A stretch of DNA of 21,448 bases, taken from contig JAUVBS010000004.1 in assembly GCA_030591105.1 (NCBI GenBank), forward strand, positions 1 through 21,448. The letters run 5' to 3'. The position numbers and the translations under genes were made by a program. Under the pieces are notes generated by a model. It saw only the letters and a list, made by a program, of their open reading frames with translations. It did not search any database and was not told where the DNA came from. This DNA comes from a bacterium (GTDB lineage Bacteria > Krumholzibacteriota > Krumholzibacteriia > LZORAL124-64-63). Below are positions 15,066 to 21,448 of the stretch, piece after piece (the stretch's first letter is position 1; every line of letters starts with the position of its first letter).

Positions 15066-16430
15066 CTAGCGCCGGTCGGGCACCAATCCGTCCGGGGTCA
15101 GCCGTAACACCCGGCAACCACAACTGCGGAGCAGAGCGACGTCGTGAGATGCGATCACCACGGCGCTCGTAGCCGGGGTAGCAGCGATCAACTGGCGCAC
15201 GGCACGACGGCCAGCGCGGTCCAGCGCCACCGTGGGCTCGTCCAGAAGCAGGAGCGGCCGACCGGAGAGCAATACCAAGGCCAGCGCCAGCCGGCGCCGC
15301 TGGCCGCTGCTCAACTCATGGGGATTGCGGTCGTCGAGATCGGCGGCCAATCCTGCCGCTGCCAGTACGCCCGCGGTGCCGTGGACAGCCAACGCGGGGT
15401 CGAGCATTACCTCGGCCGCCACGCTCGAACGGGTGAACGCGTACTCGGGAAACTGGGGAGCCAGAAGCGCCAGGCCGTGATCCAGGTCGGGTCGGCCGGC
15501 GCGGTAGACCATCTGGTTACCGAGGAAGATGCGCCCCTGTTCGGGCGGACGTAATCCGGCCGCCATCGCCAACAAGGTGCTCTTGCCACATCCGTTCGGA
15601 CCGGTGATACCGACGCGGTCGCCGGCAGCGAGGGTCAGTTCGACCGCGGCGAAGCCACCACCGGTGCCGGCGAATCGGCACGCTAGCGAATCCCAGCGGG
15701 CGACCGATTCGGTAACCGGCTGTGCCGGACGCTCGGCCGGTGCGGCTGTACGCCGCTCGGCCGGTTCGGTCTCATCCACCGCTGTTGGCTCGGCGCCAGG
15801 CGACCGACCGAGCAACGCGACGGCCAACGGATCGGCCGCAACTTGATCGGCCGGCCCGCTCCGCAGTAACCGACCGCCACCGAGGATCACCGCCCGGTCT
15901 GCCGACGCCAGTTCGGCACGATCTTGGGTCGCGGTGACCACCGTACCACCGGTCTGCCGGCGCCAGCGTTCCAGATGCGCCAAGAGCCAGGCGGCCTGCT
16001 CGGCATCCTGCAGCGCTGTGGGCTCGTCGCAGAGCAGAACGTCGGGATCGGCAGCCAGAGCGATGGCAACCTGCAGACGCTGTTTCTGGCCCGCTGAGAG
16101 CAAACGCGGGTCGAGGTCCGCCAGCTCGGTTAGTCCGAATTCTCCCAGCGTCGCCGACACCTGGCAGTCTGGACGCCCCAGCGCGAGCTCGTCGGCCACC
16201 GTGGTGCAAACCAGTTGTTCGTCCGGATCCTGAGTCACGAAGAATGAACTGGCCGCGCCGAGGGCGTCGGTGGTGGCGAGGTAACGCAACAGAGAGGTTT
16301 TGCCCGAGCCGTTGGCGCCGAGCAGAGCGAGCCATTCACCGCGCCGTAAGGTCAAATCGATTCCGCGCAGGATCGGCTGCTGGCCGCCGGGCGTTTCCCG
16401 AATCAGATCCCAATCGTGTAAGGTGACCAA
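15066..16430 (-). CDS. tandem ECF-type ABC transporter ATPase (EcfA1-EcfA2-like fusion)
   Basis: 454 aa with two ATPase halves. Half 1: Walker A GANGSGKT (38-45), Q-loop VTQDPDEQ, signature LSAGQ (111-115), Walker B VLLCDEPT (131-138). Half 2: Walker A GPNGCGKS (277-284), APQFPEYAF, signature LSSGQ (373-377), Walker B LLLLDEPT (393-400), H-loop H429. The Q-loop regions resemble vitamin/metal ECF transporters. In half 1 the H-loop histidine is Q169 and the D-loop is altered, so this ATP site may be weak. No T or S component is in the window. The start is uncertain: TTG 16430 lies just before the first ATPase strand, and GTG 16499 would add 23 unconserved residues and overlap the upstream stop. 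The open frame further upstream (to 16895) only shadows the TPR gene. Confidence 0.82.
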   Translation of the reverse strand: MVTLHDWDLIRETPGGQQPILRGIDLTLRRGEWLALLGANGSGKTSLLRYLATTDALGAASSFFVTQDPDEQLVCTTVADELALGRPDCQVSATLGEFGLTELADLDPRLLSAGQKQRLQVAIALAADPDVLLCDEPTALQDAEQAAWLLAHLERWRRQTGGTVVTATQDRAELASADRAVILGGGRLLRSGPADQVAADPLAVALLGRSPGAEPTAVDETEPAERRTAAPAERPAQPVTESVARWDSLACRFAGTGGGFAAVELTLAAGDRVGITGPNGCGKSTLLAMAAGLRPPEQGRIFLGNQMVYRAGRPDLDHGLALLAPQFPEYAFTRSSVAAEVMLDPALAVHGTAGVLAAAGLAADLDDRNPHELSSGQRRRLALALVLLSGRPLLLLDEPTVALDRAGRRAVRQLIAATPATSAVVIASHDVALLRSCGCRVLRLTPDGLVPDRR

Positions 16431-16491
16431 GCTGCCACGGTCACCGGCCTCGGCTGTACGCTCCGGTCCCGTTCGACGATTAGGAGGCTGG

Positions 16492-17295
16492 CTAGCCACC
16501 TTGCAGTTGCCGCAGGTTACGTCGGGCGGCCGTCGCCCAACTCGAGCTATCGTCGATGGCGAGGTATCGTTGCCACGCCCGGATCGCTTCCTCACGCCGG
16601 CCCGCCTCCTGGTAACTACGGGCCAGGCCGAACGAGCCGCGACGGTGCTCTGGCTGACGGGCGAGCAACTCCTCGAAGATCGCTGCCGCTCCCTCGAAAT
16701 CCGCCTGCAGAAACAGAGCGTGACCGTAGGCGTAGCGAAAATCGGGATCCGCGTCGCGCTCGGCAACCAACGCCGCGAGCAACTCCTGCGCTGCGGCGTA
16801 GCGACCCCGCTTGAGCAGCACCACCGCCAGATTGAAACGGGCATTGACCAGCTCCGGCGCGATTTCCACAGCCCGGCGGAACTGCGCTTCGGCACCTTCG
16901 AGGTCGTCCTGCGCGAGTAGTTCCACGCCGCGGTTATATGGCTTCAAAGCGGCCACGCGCCGTTGCGCAGCGGGCCATTCTTGTTCGCTGAACACGAGTT
17001 GCAACACCGAACCAGCCGCCAGTCGGTCGGGATCGGTCAAACCGTTCTCAAACGCGATCTCCGAGGCGCGATCAGGGTCGCCGTAGTAGTTGTCCGCGAC
17101 CATCGCCAACGTTTCATTGATCGCGACACGGTGTTCGACGGTCCGCGACGCCGGCTCAGTCAGCTGACCGGTCGACGTTTCGGTCGTCACCTGCTTGCTG
17201 CACGCCGCCAGTACCAGCAGCAATCCACAGACCCAAATTTCCGGTCTACGCGCAGCAGCGGCGATCTCGCTCACCGGTCTCTCGATTCCATGCAT
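16492..17295 (-). CDS. LysM and TPR lipoprotein
   Basis: 267 aa from ATG 17295. A basic N-terminus and hydrophobic helix end in lipobox LAAC with C32. Residues 53-102 look like a LysM domain (YYGDPDRASEIAFENGL, then DRLAAGSVLQL), a peptidoglycan-binding fold. TPR repeats run from about 117 to the end. Probably a periplasmic lipoprotein tied to cell wall or envelope assembly; the exact role is unknown. The start is uncertain: the frame extends to a TTG at 17328, and a GTG seven codons inside also leaves a signal peptide. No strong ribosome site picks one. It is followed immediately by the ECF-type ATPase gene. Confidence 0.75.
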   Translation of the reverse strand: MHGIERPVSEIAAAARRPEIWVCGLLLVLAACSKQVTTETSTGQLTEPASRTVEHRVAINETLAMVADNYYGDPDRASEIAFENGLTDPDRLAAGSVLQLVFSEQEWPAAQRRVAALKPYNRGVELLAQDDLEGAEAQFRRAVEIAPELVNARFNLAVVLLKRGRYAAAQELLAALVAERDADPDFRYAYGHALFLQADFEGAAAIFEELLARQPEHRRGSFGLARSYQEAGRREEAIRAWQRYLAIDDSSSWATAARRNLRQLQGG

Positions 17296-17461
17296 CACGG
17301 GTCGTTCCACTTTCGGATCCGTCGGCAAAGGCCTACTTCGTGGCCGAGGATGGCTGGGACCGATCCAGCGGTCAAGTGCCCAGACTGCTGATCTGGGCCC
17401 AATCTTCGGTCCAGAAACCGATTGTTGGCCCTAAAATTATCACGATTTCTCTATATTTCCC

Positions 17462-17491
17462 TTGTATATTGGCCGTCAGTTGCGGTAAAAT
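17462..17491 (+). promoter_or_regulatory. putative promoter of the candidate small RNA
   Basis: TTGTAT (17462-17467) and TAAAAT (17486-17491, five of six consensus bases) are spaced by 18 bases. Predicted start is near 17498, right at the first hairpin of the candidate RNA. Confidence 0.4.
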
Positions 17492-17515
17492 AGGATGGTC
17501 GGGAACATGTGTGAA
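17487..17515 (-). promoter_or_regulatory. putative promoter of the LysM/ECF genes
   Basis: On the minus strand TTCACA (17515-17510, five of six) and TATTTT (17492-17487, four of six) are spaced by 17 bases. It points at the LysM lipoprotein with a leader of about 185 bases. Its -10 box overlaps that of the plus-strand promoter base for base over TAAAATA. Confidence 0.45.
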
Positions 17516-17619
17516 CATAGCGCCCGATCCTTGTCGGTTGACAACTGTGATGAGCGCCTATCTCAGGACAGCGCATATCACCTCCGGGAAAGCCCTGCCC
17601 AAGCGGCGGGGCTTTTCTT
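17498..17619 (+). ncRNA. candidate small RNA (~120 nt), family unknown
   Basis: The plus strand has a sigma70-like promoter, then three predicted hairpins ending in an intrinsic terminator, and no reading frame of note. Hairpin 1: GGTCGGG (17497-17503) with CCCGATCC (17523-17530), one bulge. Hairpin 2: 17547-17557 with 17571-17581, ten of eleven pairs, loop of 13. Hairpin 3 is the terminator (17589-17615) with tail TTTTCTT. No plus-strand CDS lies upstream to need this terminator. I do not recognise 6S, SRP, tmRNA or RNase P features. Confidence 0.5.
17589..17619 (+). terminator. intrinsic terminator, plus strand
   Basis: AAAGCCCTGCC (17589-17599) pairs with GGCGGGGCTTT (17605-17615), eleven pairs including one G-T wobble, loop CAAGC. 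The tail is TTTTCTT. On the opposite strand the stem is followed by only three T residues, so it works best for a plus-strand transcript. Confidence 0.75.
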
Positions 17620-17709
17620 GTTCGCCGGTGCGATCGGGCCCGGCTGAAGCTACGCGCTGACGTGTGCAGCGGACCGTCGGGCGTGGCAGCAGTGCCAACG
17701 AGCGGACCG

Positions 17710-17745
17710 AAAAAGCGGAGCGGGGCCACCCCATGGTCGCCCCGC
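17710..17745 (-). terminator. terminator downstream of korB
   Basis: On the minus strand GCGGGGC pairs with GCCCCGC, extended by GGT/ACC with one C-G-free mismatch between and loop ATGG. The 3' tail is TCCGC followed by five T residues (17714-17710). It lies about 80 bases after the korB stop and is the obvious end of the korAB transcript, although the T-run starts five bases after the stem. Confidence 0.55.
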
Positions 17746-17826
17746 CACGACAGCGGATTGGTGCGATTGCCCTGATCACCCGATCGCCATGATCACCTGG
17801 ATCTAGAACCCGCTGCCAAACAAGCT

Positions 17827-18675
17827 CTAGGCGAACTTATCGATCAGCTCCTTGAAATTATTGTAGCGACCGACGCGCTCGGTGATCTCCGCGACCCGTT
17901 GGTGAATCGTCGGCCGCTCATCCTGGTAAACGACTCCCGTCCAGTACGAGTCGGTATCGAGGGATTTTTCCATGGCGGCCAGCCGGTTCGACCGGTCCCA
18001 GTCCTCCGGCGACGGCTTGACGATCTCGTTCATGGTCTTGAACGTGATCTGCTTGTTGAACGTCACGCAAGGCGAGAAGATCAGCACCACGCTGAACCCC
18101 TTGTGCTGGATCGCCTGGCTGAACAGCGCCTTGAGGTCCTTCGGTTTACCGGAGAATCCCCGAGCGATGAACGAGGCACCGTAGGCCAAAAGCATCGCCA
18201 GCGGGTTGAGCGGCTCTTCGACGTACGCGTACGGCGCGGTCTTGCTCGTCATGGTCAACGGCGAAGTCGGTGACGACTGGCCCTTGGTCAACCCATAGAT
18301 CGAGTTGTCGAGCAAGATATAGGTTATGTCGACATTCTTACGCGCGACATGCGGTAAGTGGCCGCCACCGATCCCGAGGCCGTCACCGTCGCCGCCGACG
18401 GCAAAGATATTCAGTTCCGGATTGGCGATCTTCATGCCCGCGGCAGTCGGGACCGCGCGACCATGGACACCGTGGAAACCGTACGTATCACAGAAGTACG
18501 GGAAGCGGCCGGAACAGCCGATGCCCGAGACGATCACCGTGTCCTTCGGATCGAGTTGGTTCTCGACCAGGGCCTGATAGAACGGGTTGATGGCACCGTA
18601 GTCGCCGCACCCCGCACACCAGATCGGCTTCAGGTCGGACTTGTAGTCTTTGACCTTAAAGGCGGTCTCGCTCAT
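17827..18675 (-). CDS. korB: 2-oxoacid:ferredoxin oxidoreductase, beta subunit
   Basis: 282 aa. Thiamine diphosphate and [4Fe-4S] subunit of the enzyme that interconverts 2-oxoglutarate (or a related 2-oxoacid) with its acyl-CoA, reducing ferredoxin. Cluster ligands are C20, C23 (WCAGCGDYG), C54 (GIGCSGR) and C203 (SPCVTFN). The ThDP-Mg motif GDGDGLGIGGGH is at 95-106 with the LLDNSIYGLTKGQ continuation. The start overlaps the korA stop as ATGA, with GGAGGA just upstream. 2-oxoglutarate is the usual substrate for this KorB type; pyruvate cannot be excluded. Confidence 0.92.
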   Translation of the reverse strand: MSETAFKVKDYKSDLKPIWCAGCGDYGAINPFYQALVENQLDPKDTVIVSGIGCSGRFPYFCDTYGFHGVHGRAVPTAAGMKIANPELNIFAVGGDGDGLGIGGGHLPHVARKNVDITYILLDNSIYGLTKGQSSPTSPLTMTSKTAPYAYVEEPLNPLAMLLAYGASFIARGFSGKPKDLKALFSQAIQHKGFSVVLIFSPCVTFNKQITFKTMNEIVKPSPEDWDRSNRLAAMEKSLDTDSYWTGVVYQDERPTIHQRVAEITERVGRYNNFKELIDKFA

Positions 18676-20399
18676 AACTCCTCCTTAATCGCCCGATACA
18701 GCTCTTCCGCCGAGAACGGCATGCCGCGGCACTTGTGCACCTCGATCGGTTTGATGCCGAACTTCCCCTTGAGGAAGTGGGCGTACTGGCCGGTGTAATT
18801 CTCCTCGGGCACAATCAACTTGCGCAGCGGACCGAGGAACCGGCGGATCCTCCACTCGTGCAGAGGAGAGAGGATGCGCGGATGCAGGTGGGCAACCTTT
18901 ACGCCGTCTTGCTCGTCGAGCATCTCGATCGCCTCGCGGATCGCTCCGTAGGTGCTGCCCCAGCCGATCACGCCGATCTCGGCGCCCTCCGGTTCGACTT
19001 CCTCGCTGGGCTCCTGGACGATGTGTTTGCCGAGGGTCTTCAGCTTTCGGAAACGCTTGGCGGTCATCATCTCGTGATTATCGGGTGTATAGTTCGGCGC
19101 GCCGGTCTCGCTGTGCTCCAAGCCGGTGCCCATGTAGGGCAGGTCGTGCTGGCCAGGGATCGGCATCGGGCTGACGCCGGACTCGGTGTTGGCGTAACGC
19201 TGGAAACCCTCGCGTTCGGTGTCCAGCGGCGGGGCCAGGCGTTTGACGGGTTCGAAGACGCCCAGTTCCGGCCGCGGGATGTTCATGCTCGTGTAGGCAA
19301 GCGCCTGATCGGTCAGCAGGATCACCGGCATCTGGTACTTCTCGGCGATGTCGAAAGCGCGGATGACCTGCCAGAAGCAGTCGTAGATGTCGAACGGTGC
19401 CATGATGCAACGCGGCGACTCGCCGCTGGTGCCGTAAATAGCAAACTTCAAATCGGACTGCTCGGTCTTGGTCGGCAAACCGGTGGACGGTCCGCCGCGC
19501 ATCACATTGACGATCACCAGCGGGCACTCGGCCATCGACGCGAGATTCAACGTCTCGCTCATCAACGACAGGCCCGGGCCACTGGTGGCGGTCAATACCC
19601 GCTTGCCTGCGAAGGAAGCACCGATCCCGGCCGCAAGGGTCGCAATCTCGTCCTCGAACTGGATCGCCTGACCGCCGAACTTGGGTAACTCCTTGCAGAG
19701 GAACTCGAAGATCGGAGTGGCCGGAGTGATGGGGTAGCCCGGCACGAACTGAACCCCTGCCGCCAACGCACCGAGGGCCGCCGCTTCATTGCCGGTCACC
19801 AGGATCTGATCCCGTTCGGGGTGCCGTTCGAAACTGCGGTGCAGCGGTTTGAAATGCTCATCGGAATGGTGCCACCCGGCTTCGGCCGCTTTCTGGTTCA
19901 TCGCCACGACCTTATCGCCCTTGGCGTCGAACCACTCCGCGACAGCGTTCTGAGCCAACTCCAAAGGGATATCGAACAAGCGGATCATGGCACCGACGGC
20001 CACCATGTTTTTGGCCCGGGTTCCTTCGGTCACCTCTCGCGATATCGCGTCGAGCGGCATTTCGAAAGAGCTTTTGCCCTTGAGTCTCTCATCGGGCGTG
20101 CACAGCTCCGGATCGTAGCAGAGCGCGCCATCGTCCTTGATGATGTCGACGTAAGTGTCGTAAGCCTCCTGGTTGAAGGCGCACAATACATCGAGATCTT
20201 GTTTCAGGGATCGGGTGGGGCCATGACTGGCCCGCAACTGGAAGACTGCCAACCCCCCGCGGATCTCCGCCGGAAAGGTCCGGAAAGCGTGGATATTCAG
20301 ACCCCCACGCGCCACGGCCTTGGCCAGGATCTCACCGCAGGAGATGACGCCCTCGCCACCCTCACCGCCGATGCGTACGACCAGATCGGGAGAAGCCAC
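18672..20399 (-). CDS. korA: 2-oxoacid:ferredoxin oxidoreductase, fused gamma-alpha subunit
   Basis: 575 aa. Residues 1-190 are the gamma domain (GGEGGEG at 11-17), and about 200-575 the alpha domain with GYPITPATP (221-229), FEDEIATLAAGIGAS, and the GGPSTGLPTKTEQSDL stretch typical of KorA. The open frame extends to 20465, but GTG 20399 has GGAGG six bases upstream and leads directly into the first gamma strand. No separate ferredoxin-type delta subunit is present, so this is the two-subunit KorAB form found in aerobes and microaerophiles such as Mycobacterium and Hydrogenobacter. It would serve the oxidative or reductive TCA cycle. Confidence 0.93.
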   Translation of the reverse strand: MASPDLVVRIGGEGGEGVISCGEILAKAVARGGLNIHAFRTFPAEIRGGLAVFQLRASHGPTRSLKQDLDVLCAFNQEAYDTYVDIIKDDGALCYDPELCTPDERLKGKSSFEMPLDAISREVTEGTRAKNMVAVGAMIRLFDIPLELAQNAVAEWFDAKGDKVVAMNQKAAEAGWHHSDEHFKPLHRSFERHPERDQILVTGNEAAALGALAAGVQFVPGYPITPATPIFEFLCKELPKFGGQAIQFEDEIATLAAGIGASFAGKRVLTATSGPGLSLMSETLNLASMAECPLVIVNVMRGGPSTGLPTKTEQSDLKFAIYGTSGESPRCIMAPFDIYDCFWQVIRAFDIAEKYQMPVILLTDQALAYTSMNIPRPELGVFEPVKRLAPPLDTEREGFQRYANTESGVSPMPIPGQHDLPYMGTGLEHSETGAPNYTPDNHEMMTAKRFRKLKTLGKHIVQEPSEEVEPEGAEIGVIGWGSTYGAIREAIEMLDEQDGVKVAHLHPRILSPLHEWRIRRFLGPLRKLIVPEENYTGQYAHFLKGKFGIKPIEVHKCRGMPFSAEELYRAIKEEL

Positions 20400-20641
20400 C
20401 TGATACCTCCGCTCAGGTAATGAAGACCATAATCGAAAAAGGTCCCCGTATGCTACGGTGGGCACATCGGTAATCGCCCTTTTCCCGCCCTCAGAAGTGG
20501 GTTATAGATAATACGCGCGCCGACCGGAAGCAACGGTAAATACAGGCCAGAATAGCCCTAATTTATCAGTCCGGCTGCGGCGCGGTTTCCGAGGTCACAA
20601 CGTCCCACACGACCCCGCAAACTGTGACTGCGGGAGGGGCT
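20400..20641. other. divergent intergenic region, korA and glycosyltransferase
   Basis: 242 bases between divergent genes, AT-richer around 20500-20575. Minus-strand TTGCTT followed after 17 bases by TATCTA, near a TATTATCTATAAC stretch, is a weak promoter candidate for korAB. I found no good plus-strand promoter. The plus-strand GGGAGGGG at 20632-20639 is the ribosome site of the glycosyltransferase. Confidence 0.4.
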
Positions 20642-21448
20642 ATGTTCGCCCGATCGCACGTCTGTTTCGTCAATTCAATACGCTCGCTCGGCGGCGCGGA
20701 GATCTGGTTCGTCGACGCCGCCTGCGGACTCCGCGACCGCGGCCTCCAGGTCAGCATCGTCGCCCAACCCGGCTCGGCCTTACTCACCCAGGCGGCCGCG
20801 GCCGAAATTCCCTGCGCCGCCATCCCGATCCGGTTCGACGCCGCTCCCTGGACCCTGGCCCGACTCTGGGCGTACTTCCGCCGCCAACGGGTCACCGCGG
20901 TGATCGCCAACTTGACCAAGGATCTGAAAGCCGCCGGGGTAGCCGGACGTCTGGCGGGTGTACCGGTGATCCTCGCCTCGCGCGAAAGCGACTTTCCGAT
21001 CAAGAGCAAGCTATACTACCGCTGGTACTTCGGCCGCGTCGCGACCGGCGTGCTCGTGAACTCCCTCGCGACCCGCGCGACCGTTCTGGACGGCGCTCCG
21101 TGGCTCGAGTCGCAACGGATTCACTTGCTCTACAAGGGGATCGACCTGAATCGATTTCGTCCGCGCCGCCACGTGCCCGGCCCGCCGCGGGTCGGCTTCG
21201 TCGGTCAGCTCATCGAACGCAAAGGCCTGTTCGAGCTGATGGCTGCCTGGCAGCGTCTCGAAGCCGACGGCCCGCCGGCAGGAGCGAGCTTGGAGATCGC
21301 GGGCGACGGGCCGCTGCAACCGTGCCTGGTGGACTGGCGCACGCGGTTACGGCATCCCGATCGGGTTCACCTGCACGGTTTCGTCCACCGGGTGGAGGAG
21401 TTTCTCGGCGATCTCGCTTGCCTGGTCCTGCCTTCGCGGTCGGAGGGC
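20642..21448 (+). CDS. GT4-type glycosyltransferase (partial, runs off the right edge)
   Basis: 269 codons to the window end, no stop. GT-B fold of the glycosyltransferase family 4 type. The N-terminal domain starts FVNSIRSLGGAEIWFVDAACGL, where GGAE is the usual acceptor-side glycine motif. The C-terminal nucleotide-sugar domain has VGFVGQLIERKG, LEIAGDGPL and VHLHGF, and ends at VLPSRSEG, the first part of the EX7E motif. About 100 residues are missing. GGAGG lies four bases before the ATG. Likely acts at the inner face of the membrane in polysaccharide or lipopolysaccharide assembly; donor and acceptor cannot be told. Confidence 0.88.
   Translation, partial: MFARSHVCFVNSIRSLGGAEIWFVDAACGLRDRGLQVSIVAQPGSALLTQAAAAEIPCAAIPIRFDAAPWTLARLWAYFRRQRVTAVIANLTKDLKAAGVAGRLAGVPVILASRESDFPIKSKLYYRWYFGRVATGVLVNSLATRATVLDGAPWLESQRIHLLYKGIDLNRFRPRRHVPGPPRVGFVGQLIERKGLFELMAAWQRLEADGPPAGASLEIAGDGPLQPCLVDWRTRLRHPDRVHLHGFVHRVEEFLGDLACLVLPSRSEG

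Larger units (their letters stand above)
17296..17826. other. 531-bp intergenic region
   Basis: No convincing protein gene. The centre (17430-17500) is clearly AT-richer than the flanks. From left to right it holds two adjacent hairpins in the leader of the LysM gene (17378-17398 and 17399-17428), overlapping promoters on both strands near 17462-17515, a candidate small RNA (17498-17619), and the kor terminator (17710-17745). I see nothing definite in 17620-17709 or 17746-17826. Confidence 0.6.

Noticed and set aside
16431..16895. N-terminal extension of the ECF ATPase frame
   Set aside because: It overlaps the TPR lipoprotein in another frame and is Arg/Ser-rich with no ATPase similarity.
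17340..17660. 106-codon plus-strand frame in the intergenic region
   Set aside because: No family resemblance, no ribosome site noted, and it crosses the predicted promoter and terminator of the small RNA.
18735..19688. 317-codon plus-strand frame
   Set aside because: Antisense to korA, which is fully supported by motifs.
20566..21319. Minus-strand frames opposite the right-edge gene
   Set aside because: The plus strand encodes a recognisable glycosyltransferase over the same bases.
1..21448. CRISPR arrays, insertion sequences, tRNA or rRNA genes
   Set aside because: No regularly spaced repeats, transposase motifs, terminal inverted repeats or recognisable tRNA/rRNA sequence were seen on either strand.

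Overview
The window is gene-dense, GC-rich bacterial chromosome with Shine-Dalgarno-led genes and frequent GTG or TTG starts. No phage, insertion sequence, CRISPR array, tRNA or rRNA was recognised. Several traits resemble FCB-group or neighbouring candidate phyla: an SprE-like TPR lipoprotein whose mature end begins CAKYNTYYNAKRAF, a two-subunit KorAB with fused gamma-alpha, and an EtfD/EMO-type membrane Fe-S protein. I cannot place the organism more precisely from sequence alone.

Layout. (1) 114-2144 (-): membrane Fe-S oxidoreductase of the EtfAB:quinone type. (2) 2145-2521: divergent regulatory region with palindromes and a good sigma70-like promoter. (3) 2522-8031 (+): tightly packed set of six genes: CoA-binding protein, GDP-6-deoxyhexose reductase-like SDR, UDP-glucose dehydrogenase, RmlC-like cupin epimerase, DegT/DnrJ aminotransferase, and a hydroxymethylbilane synthase (HemC) homologue lacking nearly all catalytic residues. 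(4) 15034-8052 (-): pyrimidine operon pyrR-pyrB-pyrC-(TPR lipoprotein)-pyrK-pyrD, preceded by a promoter, a PyrR-binding hairpin and an intrinsic terminator. (5) 17295-15066 (-): LysM/TPR lipoprotein followed by a tandem ECF-type ATPase. (6) 17296-17826: 531-base gene-free stretch with a candidate ~120-nt small RNA on the + strand (promoter, three hairpins, terminator) and a minus-strand promoter overlapping the RNA's -10 box. (7) 20399-17827 (-): korA-korB, 2-oxoacid:ferredoxin oxidoreductase. (8) 20642-end (+): start of a GT4-type glycosyltransferase running off the window.

How they fit together. Region 3 looks like activated-sugar synthesis (UDP-glucuronate, a 6-deoxyhexose and an aminosugar) for surface polysaccharide; the glycosyltransferase at the right edge could belong to similar chemistry. 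The pyr genes give de novo synthesis to orotate (class 1B, NAD-linked dihydroorotate dehydrogenase) under PyrR attenuation. KorAB and the EtfD-like protein are central redox enzymes.

The most unusual item is the HemC-fold protein at 6985-8031. It aligns with HemC along its length, but the cofactor cysteine and all substrate-binding arginines are replaced. It is probably a repurposed pseudoenzyme in a sugar operon. The second is the candidate small RNA at 17498-17619.
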